A stretch of DNA of 64,000 bases from DATEKX01 sp963726785 (GTDB lineage: Bacteria; Acidobacteriota; Blastocatellia; UBA7656). Below are positions 44,311-53,650 of the stretch, one piece after another. The translations under genes were made by a program, and so were the position numbers. Where the stretch lies: the NCBI GenBank assembly GCA_963726785.1, contig CAVSDJ010000007.1, forward strand, positions 2,790,001-2,854,000, read 5' to 3'. Positions within the stretch are counted from its first letter, which is position 1. Each line of letters opens with the position of its first letter. The notes beneath the pieces are model-generated. The model was not told the DNA's origin, did no database searches, and was given only the letters and a program-made list of their open reading frames with translations.

Positions 44311-46552
44311 CAGTAGGCCCCTTAATAATCAGACTATAATCGGCGCTCCATCCGGTTGTATCTAACTCTTCATCGGGAATGGCAAGCGATTTATTTATCG
44401 GATCTTTGGAGCCACTCTTTTCCGTATCTTCCTTTTTATCTTCTTGTACCTTCTTTGGCCTGCCTCTCTTCTTAGTAACTCGATCAGGCGATGGGGAATT
44501 ATCTCTTGGAGTGGTGGAGATAGTGTGTGATTCCCCAGGTTCTTGCTTTTGGTCAGATCCTCTGTGGGCGCTGAATGCAGTTCCAAGGTCGGAAATACCT
44601 TCACGTTTGTGGTCGGCGTTGAGCAAAACGGGTTCATTAGCAGCTTCTAATGCCTGTTGTTCGTCATATCCACCCGATCTTATAAAAGATGGCTCATTTT
44701 GTCGTTCTGGATTCTGTTTATACCGGGCCATCTTGGATCTTGAGCCGCTCTTCTGAATCGATTTCCAGTCCCGCTCTACAATCTCTTCAATTTCCTGCTT
44801 CGCCTGACAAAGCTCGCTTATATTCGTGTGGCCCTTTGAGCGTCGCCGCAGATAATTACGAATAACTTTGTGCTGCCACAAGCTCAAGCCGCTGGTATAT
44901 CCGGGATCTCGCGACGACACAGTAATATATCGACCGTTCTTTTCATCATAAACGTGGATCAGATTGATATCCGAAGGATCGAATTTAACTTTGACTTTCT
45001 TACCCGGCTCGACTCTTCGCCGCAAACTCGCCAGTTCTTGATTGTTGTAATAGAGGCCTCCATGAATTTCGATACCGGACTTTGAGATGATCCTTTCTTC
45101 TACCATTCCTAGCAATATATTGAGTTCCTTAACTTTCGGTGGTAAGGCAGGTGGAAATCGGGCTATGCCTTCCTCCCATCGGCGATATGGAACGTCACTG
45201 ATTCCGCGGTGTTCTGTGCGGTGGTAAATCTCAATGATCCATTTATGTGTGATTTGCTTTAGAGTATCGAAAGAGACCACAGCGTTCTTCTTAGGATCGT
45301 AGTCCGCTTTGTCCATTATGTTTGAAAACGTGGTACCGGGCTGGCCGTGTAAAAGTTTGCGATTTAAGGTGCCGAAGTATCTTTCGATGGTTGACTTATA
45401 CTCAGGGTGCCTGACGGGACAATAGTGGATTTCAATCCCTAGCTGAAGGCAGGCGTCTTCCAGATGTGCGCTAATGAACTCTTTACCATTATCGACTACC
45501 AGCGTCTCGGGATACCCATAAACGTCCCAGGAGTAAGGAATTTCAGGATACCGGTCCTTGACATAAGTCTTAGGCTTGATCGCGTGAAGCAGGCAGTGCA
45601 TAACAGAGAGATAGCTTGGTGGATCAAAGCTTATGTAAAACCCTGTGATCATCTTGGAGTAGACGTCAATTATCGTCGTCAGCGTGGGCCGCCCAATCGG
45701 CAACCGCATCTCCGTGTCGACGACTATAATATCCATCTTCGTGTGGTCAATCTCGACCCGTTCCTGAGGCCTAGTAGGTCGTGGCCCTTGCTTGACGGCA
45801 GCATACTCTCGGTCAGCTAGCAGCTTACCGTACCGTGCGCTCATCTTGTCGTAAGGGTCCAACTTGCGCACTAACTTGTAAATGCTGTTCTTATTCGGAT
45901 GTTTAAGCTGATCGTCGGGGGCTCTGAAGCGATTGTTATTATCAATACGGTTGATTATCGAATCGTAGGTCGATACAATCGACCTACGTTGCTTATCGAG
46001 AAACTTCTCCCTAATTGTCTCATCTATGATTCTTACCAGATCATCCTGCAATTTACGTTGTCGATTGTCACGTTCCTTATATTTTGGAATCAGCACTCGA
46101 ATATCCTGTTGGGCACTTGAGAATGATTTGAACCAGCGATATAGGGTAATCCAAGACGGTCGCTTAATATCGTTGATTTCCTCACCGACGTTTTTGATGA
46201 GAGGTGTAAGTGTATCGCGGGTAAATTCCGTCAACGAGCTTGCGATGATCTCTTTGACATATCTGTATCGCCGCCGGACTTCAGACTTTATGGAATTGGG
46301 GAGCATGTGTATGTCGTCAACGAAAGACTCTATCCTCTTCCGTTCGGAGAGACGACATACATTCTCATCCCCTAGCATTTCCAGTTCTTTGTCAAACAAA
46401 CTTTCGATCAGCGCTTCCTGCTTCACTGAATTGAAATCGTTGGTACTCGCATCTTTGATTTGGAGATACCCGTTTGCGAGGCGCTGTTCTATCGTGTACT
46501 CACGGCCTCGCCAGAGTATGTGCATCCCCTGTCTAAACTTTTCGCCGGACAT
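44300..46552 (-). CDS. tnsB: TnsB-family DDE transposase
   Basis: The 750-residue protein is a Mu/Tn7-type transposase. N-terminal DNA-binding helices (RPSWITLYRWFKSF) lead into the retroviral-integrase-like core with Asp269 in VEIDHTKMD, Asp354 in LVVDNGKEF and Glu390 in STIERYFG, the last two 36 residues apart as expected. A Mu-type beta-barrel follows (KVKVKFDPSDINLIHVYD). The C-terminal ~200 residues are charged and contain a basic run (RVTKKRGRPKKVQEDKKEDT), likely for TnsC contact. It overlaps tnsA by 20 bases and tnsC by 11. It looks intact. Confidence 0.92.
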   Translation of the reverse strand: MSGEKFRQGMHILWRGREYTIEQRLANGYLQIKDASTNDFNSVKQEALIESLFDKELEMLGDENVCRLSERKRIESFVDDIHMLPNSIKSEVRRRYRYVKEIIASSLTEFTRDTLTPLIKNVGEEINDIKRPSWITLYRWFKSFSSAQQDIRVLIPKYKERDNRQRKLQDDLVRIIDETIREKFLDKQRRSIVSTYDSIINRIDNNNRFRAPDDQLKHPNKNSIYKLVRKLDPYDKMSARYGKLLADREYAAVKQGPRPTRPQERVEIDHTKMDIIVVDTEMRLPIGRPTLTTIIDVYSKMITGFYISFDPPSYLSVMHCLLHAIKPKTYVKDRYPEIPYSWDVYGYPETLVVDNGKEFISAHLEDACLQLGIEIHYCPVRHPEYKSTIERYFGTLNRKLLHGQPGTTFSNIMDKADYDPKKNAVVSFDTLKQITHKWIIEIYHRTEHRGISDVPYRRWEEGIARFPPALPPKVKELNILLGMVEERIISKSGIEIHGGLYYNNQELASLRRRVEPGKKVKVKFDPSDINLIHVYDEKNGRYITVSSRDPGYTSGLSLWQHKVIRNYLRRRSKGHTNISELCQAKQEIEEIVERDWKSIQKSGSRSKMARYKQNPERQNEPSFIRSGGYDEQQALEAANEPVLLNADHKREGISDLGTAFSAHRGSDQKQEPGESHTISTTPRDNSPSPDRVTKKRGRPKKVQEDKKEDTEKSGSKDPINKSLAIPDEELDTTGWSADYSLIIKGPTDEK

Positions 46553-47243
46553 CTGACAGCTCCTTTTCCCCGATATCTGAACTCGGCAGACGAACCCGGG
46601 CGCTTGAGTCGACGGGCTTCATCAGGTCGATGGCTAGAACGCCGAAATAGATAAGCGCGTAAACCGTTTGTGCTCCGATTCCTTTAGAGGCGAACAGATG
46701 TATAACCTCCGCGATCTTGGCTTCCCCTTTTTCTTTGAGGAAATCTCGGCAGTAGATCTGGTGGCTGAGATATATCGGTGTACTCGCGTATCTGTATAGC
46801 AGTCTTATATTGTTCAGAAAGGGTTGTACCCTGATCATTCGATCTGTCACGACTATGAATTCGTAGCCGTACTCTACGCAGATTGGAGATACGGTACGAA
46901 ATAGGAGGTCATGCTCTTTTGTTGAGACTTTCTCCTTAGGTTTTACCTCGACGAGTTGCTTGATATGCGCTCTTTGTACAAGGAAATCTGGAGTGTAGTG
47001 ATGCTTCTTGCCATCGGCGGTGTAATCAATTCTTAAAGGCTGGTCATCGTAGCGGATAACACCAAGGTCGAATTCCAGAAGATATATATAATCGCGCTCA
47101 ATCTGAGACTCCCAGTGAACGGTCTTCTTCATCTTGAGACTAGCGAATTTGCCAATTACCTTCTTGCCACTGTTTGTGATCTTTCTGACTACCATCAGCG
47201 AGTCCGTTCCTTGGCTACCTTGAATCAATATGGCCGATACCAC
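46533..47243 (-). CDS. tnsA: TnsA-like transposon-end endonuclease
   Basis: TnsA cuts the 5' strands at transposon ends so that TnsB can move the element by cut-and-paste. The core shows a restriction-endonuclease fold: WESQIERDYIYLLEFD (Glu45 or Glu49), HYTPDFLV (Asp86) and LVEVKPKEK (Glu99, Lys101). A helical C-terminal region should contact TnsC. The frame starts with GTG at 47243; an ATG at 47192 with AAGGAA upstream is an alternative and would remove 17 residues. Presence of TnsA argues for cut-and-paste rather than replicative movement. Confidence 0.85.
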   Translation of the reverse strand: MVSAILIQGSQGTDSLMVVRKITNSGKKVIGKFASLKMKKTVHWESQIERDYIYLLEFDLGVIRYDDQPLRIDYTADGKKHHYTPDFLVQRAHIKQLVEVKPKEKVSTKEHDLLFRTVSPICVEYGYEFIVVTDRMIRVQPFLNNIRLLYRYASTPIYLSHQIYCRDFLKEKGEAKIAEVIHLFASKGIGAQTVYALIYFGVLAIDLMKPVDSSARVRLPSSDIGEKELSDVRRKV

Positions 47244-47281
47244 AATTGAGATTCTTTTGGGATTAACATAACATATCTATC

Positions 47282-47911
47282 TTAGTCGGCGATAAACTTC
47301 ATTCGGCGGTAGATTTCGCGTGTGAGATCCACATCCCGCAGACAATACTCAGCAATGTCCTGATGACGATCTTCAACGAACAGATCATAAACTTTGCTTC
47401 CGTCAGCACCATTTTGTTTAGAACTTTCAAGACCCAGAATCTTAGCCAGTTCATCTAGTGAGATATGACGCCTCCAATGTTCAAACTCCCACATCACATC
47501 GTAAATTGGGCGCGACCGGTAACGTGCGAAACATATCTCGATTGACGGTTTTACATTTCTAATGATTGATCGCTGGCAGAGAAAGTGAAGGTCAAAGTCT
47601 AGAATGTTATGTCCTATGAAAAGATCCCTATGAATGTCGAAATCCTTAACCAGATTCCAAAAACCTCGTAATATTCTTACTTCATCCAGGTGGAATCGCA
47701 GAGTCTCCTTATCCCTTCCATACAGGCCGCGATGTTCAATTTGACCGTCGAGTTCGGAGATCAGACCAATACACAGTAGCCGCCCATACTCTGATTCAAG
47801 AGCCAACTTGCGATACTGCTCATCAGTGAATTGATGAAGTTTACTTTGAATTAAATGATCATCCCTATCTGGAGGTAGAGTCTCAATGTCGAGGAATATT
47901 CGTCTAGCCAT
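47282..47911 (-). CDS. DEDD-family 3'-5' exonuclease
   Basis: The ATG at 47911 gives MARRIFLDIETLPPDRDD with the first exonuclease motif (Asp8, Glu10) close to the start; a longer frame begins at 47986. The second motif is FIGHNILDFDLHFL and the third is YCLRDVDLTREIYRRM (a Tyr-x3-Asp, the DEDDy form). It resembles predicted PolB-type proofreading exonuclease domains of about 200 residues. It lies 38 bp upstream of tnsA on the same strand and is probably co-transcribed, which is an uncommon association. Confidence 0.8.
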   Translation of the reverse strand: MARRIFLDIETLPPDRDDHLIQSKLHQFTDEQYRKLALESEYGRLLCIGLISELDGQIEHRGLYGRDKETLRFHLDEVRILRGFWNLVKDFDIHRDLFIGHNILDFDLHFLCQRSIIRNVKPSIEICFARYRSRPIYDVMWEFEHWRRHISLDELAKILGLESSKQNGADGSKVYDLFVEDRHQDIAEYCLRDVDLTREIYRRMKFIAD

Positions 47912-48078
47912 ATGCCTACCCACTGCAATCGAATTCACATTCCCTCTCTCTTTGAACAGGATAACATGTTTGATTTGTCTAGGCAAGTAATTTCCTTGCT
48001 AGACTAGTCGCACATTAAATGTGGGTATACCGGGACTTGTAGCGAAAGGCATACGGCAAGTGTATTACTAGCAGAATA

Positions 48079-48660
48079 CTATGCGAATATACTATCCTTC
48101 TTTTTGGCTATGCAATCTGTTATGCAATTAACCAGATGTAGCAATTGATCTTGCCCTACATAATCTAATCGTAATGAACGGGCCAGAATATCCTGGAGAT
48201 GCGCGACTTTAAGCTCTTGTATTCCGACGTTGTCTACACCTCTTTTCTTTAACACTCTTATTATCTCTATTGTGAGAGTCACGTCACTTGGAAGCATCGA
48301 GCCGTCTGCCCAGGAGCGCACCGTGAAAACTGGCCGATCCATCTCGATTGCGAGATCGGGAATACTTATATGCAGGTCGTCAAGTATTTTTTTAAGCTTA
48401 GGGCCAAATACAAAACTTTCCTTTATCTGTTTTCTACGGGGTTCAAATTCCTCTTCAAGCACATGTATAAGCATCTCGCGGGTACGTTCATCCGGGCCTA
48501 ATACTTCTATGAGTCTATGTCCAGTTTGCTCTGCGGGTGTCTTTTTGCCTTGCTCAATGTTAGATAACAGTGTCGGGCTAATCCCGGCGAGGCTCGCCAG
48601 ATTCTTCTGCGGAATATTACGCTCGGTACGGAGTTGACGTAGTAGTTGACCGAACCTCAT
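48079..48660 (-). CDS. XRE-family regulator upstream of the transposition operon
   Basis: The 193-residue protein has an N-terminal Cro/C1 helix-turn-helix (LLRQLRTERNIPQKNLASLA, SPTLLSNIEQGKKTP) and a second helix-turn-helix-like stretch in the middle (LHISIPDLAIEMDRPVFTVR). It precedes the exonuclease and tnsA genes on the same strand and could repress them. Between it and the exonuclease, cacattaaatgtg (48,011-48,023) is a near-palindrome suitable as an operator. Confidence 0.75.
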   Translation of the reverse strand: MRFGQLLRQLRTERNIPQKNLASLAGISPTLLSNIEQGKKTPAEQTGHRLIEVLGPDERTREMLIHVLEEEFEPRRKQIKESFVFGPKLKKILDDLHISIPDLAIEMDRPVFTVRSWADGSMLPSDVTLTIEIIRVLKKRGVDNVGIQELKVAHLQDILARSLRLDYVGQDQLLHLVNCITDCIAKKKDSIFA

Positions 48661-49125
48661 AGAAGCTCAGTGTAGAATAATAGAGATTTACCTTCAACCT
48701 GTTGAAAACAGTAATTCATTGCTTTTAAGCATTTTCTTCCAATGGTTCGCAAATATCCGATTGAATAAAGAGCGCCTCTCGAGAATCCCAAGCCTCTTCA
48801 GAATCCAAGAAAGAAACGCATATGCTTCATAGCTACTGCGGCTTACGGATATTCGAAGACATCTGAAGTTCTAGCGTTTCAGCTATTCCGAGATTAGGTT
48901 TGCTTTCCTCATACTTCGGAAATATTTCATCGAAATCTACTATTTCTTATCACTACCGATAACACAGCTTATCTCCAAGTCGAATGTTTTGAGGATTGCT
49001 ATAAGATATTTTGTCTTAAACCCTTTACTTCGTCTGCTCAAGAGATTACAACGAACCTGAGTCAACTTATTAATCGTCTTGATGGACGATTGCATATAGC
49101 GCGGCCTGAGTGCTGAAATCTCTTA
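48661..49125. other. 465-bp intergenic region between XRE gene and module 2
   Basis: No open frame is supportable on either strand. A short stem (aatcgtc/gacgatt near 49,070-49,091) might end module 2 transcription. I looked here for transposon end repeats like those at 22,207 and found none. Confidence 0.4.
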
Positions 49126-50503
49126 CTATACTTTCGTTTTGGGCTTTTCATCAGGACCCGTAGGGACTTTTTCGAGTTCCTTCAACTTTTCGTAAAACTG
49201 AGAGCGACTAAGTCCCGCAAGCCTTGCTGCTGTTTCTTTATTCCCACCTGATTCCGCAAGCACAGCCCTGAAGTAAATCGCTTGCGCCCGAGATAAAAGA
49301 TCGCGCCAGGAATCTGTAGATGGATCGAAGTTAATAGAATTGTGCGCCCGCCGGCCCTCGCGGTTTCGGACAGCTTCCTGGAGAAAGGCAGTGCTTATGT
49401 TGCCAGCCCCATCAGCATATGCGGCAGCCTTTCTGACTACAGATCGAAGCTCTCTTACATTGCCAGGCCAATTATACTCAAACAAGCAATCAAGTGCGCC
49501 TGATGAAATGTTGATTTGCCCAGAATAATCATTCTCGTATTCCTTAATGAAATGGCGCACAAGAAGTGGGATATCTGCTTTGCGTTCCCTAAGCGGCGGC
49601 AGTTCCAGCGCAAAGCCGTGAATCCTCTCAAAAAGGTCCTGCCGGAATCTTCCTTCAACACAGTCCTCGGGCAGATTGCGATTCGTAGCCAAAATAATGC
49701 GGGCATGAAACTCCTGCCATTTGTTTGCGCCGACGGGCCGGACCAGCATGATTTTCTATAACGCGAAGGAGCTTCGCCTGGGCACTTGTATCGAGGTCTC
49801 CAATCTCATCAAGAAAGATCGTACCTTTCCCTGCTTCTACGAGTAATCCTTTGCGAGATTGTATGGCTCCTGTAAAAGCGCCTCGCTCATGTCCGAACAA
49901 TTCACTGCCAAGTAATTCAGGACTGAGTTCAGGGCAGTTGATCGGCAGGAACGGGTTAGGACGCTCACTTTGCTTATGAACTTCTGCAGCGACCAATTCT
50001 TTTCCGGTTCCTGTCTCGCCAAGTATAAGTATCGGCTCAGACAGCGAAGCTACCTTTTGAATATGATAATAAAGCTCTCGCATTTTGCATGTTGCACCTT
50101 GGAGATATCCAAAGGAAGAAGGCTGCACATAACCTTTTATTATGAGTTCAGCCAGTATGCGTTCAGTAACATTACTCGGGCTCCAGGCCGATGGAGTGAC
50201 AATTTCAGATGCGCCGCACTCAAACAAGAGTTGACGGTCTATTGCCGTTGGCTCAGGAGTGCAGAGGATCAGGAAACATTCCGTTCCGATAAGTTTGCGA
50301 ACCAAGCCAGATTGCTCACCGACATTGATTACGCCTTGCTCAGGAATTATTAGAACTCCTTTATCAACGGACGCTGGGATTCCTCTGGTTTGGGGTTGAG
50401 AATCCAGTCTTACTGGAAAGACATCTATTCCTTCTCTGCGAAAAGCAGATATAACATCATCAAGTGGAAAGTTATGATTTGCAAAAAGACCTAAAGACAT
50501 CAT
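49126..50503 (-). pseudogene. Sigma-54-dependent transcription activator, frameshifted
   Basis: The N-terminal ~130 residues look like a degenerate receiver without a phospho-acceptor. The AAA+ domain follows: Walker A GETGTGKE, the sigma-54 contact loop GAFTGA and Walker B GTIFLDEIGD. At LLRVIENH (about 49,750) the frame breaks. The family sequence continues one frame over as LVRPVGANKWQEF, ILATNRNLPEDCVEGRFRQD, then a Fis-type helix-turn-helix (NKETAARLAGLSRSQFYEKL). Both parts are well conserved, so the break is recent or a sequencing error. GAGGGA precedes the two adjacent ATGs. It is last in the module 2 operon, four bases after the CHAT gene. Confidence 0.8.
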
Positions 50504-50507
50504 TCCC

Positions 50508-51980
50508 TCAAGACTCTGAGTAAAAGGCTATCGGACCTGTCTTAAGATATCCGCTCGCTAGTAAATCAGCGCACCCGTTATGGAATGCTTTGAGAATTTC
50601 CTGACAATCGCCGTTAGTCAACAATGCGGCTTGAACGACCTCCGTTGCAATCATTCTACATGCTTGAGGAGGAACATCTTCTTCAAAACCTATAGCAACA
50701 CCAACGCCAGCTTGCGCAAAACGACGGGCGATTGAGGCTGACCGACAGGCTGAGAATATGACGAGAGGTAAGGTTTTGCCATAACCACTGAATCTCGAAA
50801 GCCAGACCTCTGATCCCTCGATCTTCCCAGAGGATGCTACTTGGAGCCCATTATCTCCGTCCCCGTGTCCTAGGTAGACCCAGGCAGTAAGGCTGTCAAG
50901 CTCTTTGAGTACAGAAGGGAGCGAATGCCCGTCTAGAGATGGATGGATATAATATTTAGTATTAGGAGGAGACTTCAGCGTAATGCAGCCTGCATCTTTG
51001 GACGCCTCTAAACAATGCTCAAGATCATCATGGTGATGAAAAGCATTCGTGATGAGTAGGCTTGGGCTACTGATGCTTCTTTTTAGATCAAATATGGGGT
51101 CAACATCTAAAGTCACGATCTCCGTTTTTCCTTTTTGCCCGACATTTCTTTTGAGACTCGTCTTATTCAGTCGCAGGAGAAAAAATCTCAACTCAAAAGG
51201 CCCTCGGCATTGTATCAGTCTTAAGCCGTGGTTGTAACATAGCTCTCTCAGCTTCGGCGACGCCTTTATATTGTAGCCGAACATTACTACAGCACTGTTG
51301 GCTTTCGGGTACCTATGCAACGCATCCCTTGCCATAGTGACCTGGTCTAACGAATTAGATTTATCTATGACGATAATGAGGTTTCCATCATACGCCGGGT
51401 TTTCTGTGTACTCAACGAAAGGATCGAGGAAACTAAATAGCCCGGTGGTAGATTCAGGAAGGAAACATTTCCAGCCTCCATCCAAGATCATAAGCTGAAG
51501 AAGCTCATGGCGTTGCCGCGAAAGGTCAGATCCAATCCTGAGAGGCTTAGCGTCTATTGTAGTAAAGCCCGAACGATCAATTGGGACTTCGATCACATCT
51601 GTGCCACCCGCTTCAAGTACACTATCGAACCAGTTCGACAGTGCATAATGAGCCTGAATTTGACTTGCAGAAACTCTGATATGGTAATCCTTTACCATGT
51701 AAATGTTTGCGCCCCAGGAATGATCCCTGGCAACTTTGAGCAATTCTCGAATAAGATGGTAATCGAAGCGGTCTACCAGATGATCCCCTAGCAGGCATAA
51801 AAACACTGCCGTCTGGATGCAATTCCCACTTAAAGCCTGGCTCGACAGGGATAAGATATGATTGCGCCACTCTTCGATCTGAAAATCGTAGCCTCCCTGT
51901 TTACGCCAGCATTCTTGCTCACGCCAGGGACTAGTGTACAGGGTTCCACCTTGCGGAAGGATTATTATATCGATGGGCAT
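50508..51980 (-). CDS. CHAT-domain protein of module 2
   Basis: The C-terminal ~170 residues form a CHAT caspase-like domain with the catalytic His372 in VYLGHGDGDNG and Cys412 in VIFSACRSAS. The N-terminal ~310 residues are not a family I know. They include LIIVIDKSNSLDQVTMARDA, which hints at a degenerate receiver or Rossmann fold. AAGG precedes the ATG at eight bases. It lies between the receiver/ATPase gene (29 bp upstream) and the sigma-54 activator gene. Proteolysis of a partner is expected from the family; the target is unknown. Confidence 0.8.
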   Translation of the reverse strand: MPIDIIILPQGGTLYTSPWREQECWRKQGGYDFQIEEWRNHILSLSSQALSGNCIQTAVFLCLLGDHLVDRFDYHLIRELLKVARDHSWGANIYMVKDYHIRVSASQIQAHYALSNWFDSVLEAGGTDVIEVPIDRSGFTTIDAKPLRIGSDLSRQRHELLQLMILDGGWKCFLPESTTGLFSFLDPFVEYTENPAYDGNLIIVIDKSNSLDQVTMARDALHRYPKANSAVVMFGYNIKASPKLRELCYNHGLRLIQCRGPFELRFFLLRLNKTSLKRNVGQKGKTEIVTLDVDPIFDLKRSISSPSLLITNAFHHHDDLEHCLEASKDAGCITLKSPPNTKYYIHPSLDGHSLPSVLKELDSLTAWVYLGHGDGDNGLQVASSGKIEGSEVWLSRFSGYGKTLPLVIFSACRSASIARRFAQAGVGVAIGFEEDVPPQACRMIATEVVQAALLTNGDCQEILKAFHNGCADLLASGYLKTGPIAFYSES

Positions 51981-52009
51981 AAGATAACCTTCTTATAAGC
52001 CATCTGCTT

Positions 52010-53650
52010 TTAAGAGGGAAAGCGCACTAGGAATTTGTGCCCTATATCGGTTTGGAGACTATCAGAATGATCTTCTAGTGCTCCTCTGTATTTTACTTCG
52101 ACTAGCATTTTGGCAAGATAAAGGGGCAAATATAAGCCAGGCCCTTTTATGCCCTTTACTGTTGTGGGCGTAACTACAGCTTGTGTAAATGGGAAGAAGA
52201 GCCGTTCCCGCAGCAGTTTTCCGAGTCTGCGACTATTGTCCTCAAAAGTTATCATAGCTCCGTCATCTGTTTCGGCGCAGCTTACATTTATGCTTGGTGA
52301 AGCTGCCTGCGGCGTTTCGATAAGACGATGCGCCATCCATTGAAGCAAGCGAGATATTATAATAAGCAAGTCGTCAGTTCTTGCTTGTACTTTGCAGTCT
52401 CCTTTAACATCGAGGCACTCTGGTGGGAATCTGTCATCAATGTCTTTCCAAATGGATCGCACAAATTCGGCCAGAGATATCGTGTCTAGAGTGGGTTTAG
52501 CAGAATTACTGTCTACATCATCGTCATCACCTAAGGGCAAGAGAATTCTTCCAGTATCGCGCAGATCTATTGCCAGAGCTTGTAGCTTTTCAAAGGATGG
52601 GCTATTGGCGAGCCATGCCTCCGAAACTTCGACATCCTGAAGAATTTGCAATTGCTCTTGGCCGACATATAAACAAATCTGGGAGGTCACTTCTAAGAGT
52701 ATGGCTTTTCTTCGAGCGTTAATCTCTGTCAAGGTGGACAGAATGTTTAGGAGATGCTCAAGAACGACTGGCTTGAAATAATGGGCGAGAATCCTTGCCA
52801 TCTCTTTCGCATTCTCCGCAACAGGCATCTCTTTCGGGTCCTTTTGAAGAATTACTAGCAACAAACGAAAGTCTCTTGTAATAGAGAGCGGCAAAAAGGC
52901 GGCCCTATCAAGGCTTTCGAGAATTGCTTTGTCATCCAGCGCCGTGAGTGGGATAAGCTTCTTCGAATCTAGTACAAAGGGGGATACCTCGCTCACTTCG
53001 GCGAGTGCCAGGGCTTGAAGCTCATCGTAGGCCAGATGAAATCCTTCGGGTAAGTCTGCGTTACTTGCACAGCATTGTGTGTGTTTGTCATCCGTGAAAA
53101 GGATGGCAAACGGTGCACCAAGACAGTCCGAGAAGTTCTTGGCAAGCACTTCTTTGCAAAACCGGATGATAGCCTCTGATTTATCTCGACTGCTTTCGGC
53201 CAAATTTTGAATTTCTTCTGCCGCATTTGGACGCTCAACGCTTAAAGCTCGGCGAAGCGCAAGCGCTCGAATGTGTCGGATAATCTGGTCTTGTGGGCAG
53301 TCTGCCTTCTCCTTATGTATGTAAGCAGCGACTCGGAGTCGCAAGGCCAGTTTATAATAATCTACCTCAGAGTAAGCAGAGTTAATAAGAAATTCCGGTG
53401 GCCATGTTCGGTGCGCTGCAAGGACTTCAAGCCCTATATCGGCACCGGTTATTTCAGGCCATTTAGGATCTTCAAGTCGCATATCAAGTACTAAGACATC
53501 CATCTGTCCTTGAAGCTTCTTGGCAAGATCTCGTGCGGCAGTTACGTCTCCGGCACTCTCTACGTGGAAGCCACGCATCCTGAGGGCTTCCTGAAGGGCA
53601 AGCCTTTGTGGTTTCTTGTCCTCTACGATCATAATAGTCTTTTGTGTCAT
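52010..53650 (-). CDS. Receiver, GAF-like and degenerate HATPase protein
   Basis: Residues 1-130 form a receiver (TIMIVEDKKPQR, phospho-acceptor Asp56 in VLVLDMRLEDP). The middle (~155-330) has GAF-like features (FAILFTDDKHTQCCASNADL, FLPLSITRDFRLLLVILQ). The C-terminal ~190 residues resemble a histidine-kinase ATPase with a G-box GIKGPGLYLPLYLAKMLVE, but the N-box Asn and a clear DxGxG are missing. It is probably not an active kinase and may integrate signals after phosphorylation. Its start overlaps the membrane kinase stop by four bases. Confidence 0.7.
   Translation of the reverse strand: MTQKTIMIVEDKKPQRLALQEALRMRGFHVESAGDVTAARDLAKKLQGQMDVLVLDMRLEDPKWPEITGADIGLEVLAAHRTWPPEFLINSAYSEVDYYKLALRLRVAAYIHKEKADCPQDQIIRHIRALALRRALSVERPNAAEEIQNLAESSRDKSEAIIRFCKEVLAKNFSDCLGAPFAILFTDDKHTQCCASNADLPEGFHLAYDELQALALAEVSEVSPFVLDSKKLIPLTALDDKAILESLDRAAFLPLSITRDFRLLLVILQKDPKEMPVAENAKEMARILAHYFKPVVLEHLLNILSTLTEINARRKAILLEVTSQICLYVGQEQLQILQDVEVSEAWLANSPSFEKLQALAIDLRDTGRILLPLGDDDDVDSNSAKPTLDTISLAEFVRSIWKDIDDRFPPECLDVKGDCKVQARTDDLLIIISRLLQWMAHRLIETPQAASPSINVSCAETDDGAMITFEDNSRRLGKLLRERLFFPFTQAVVTPTTVKGIKGPGLYLPLYLAKMLVEVKYRGALEDHSDSLQTDIGHKFLVRFPS

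Noticed and set aside
40987..47243. CRISPR-associated transposon
   Set aside because: No cas12k, cascade gene or repeat-spacer array is present; the operon is tnsABC-tniQ only.
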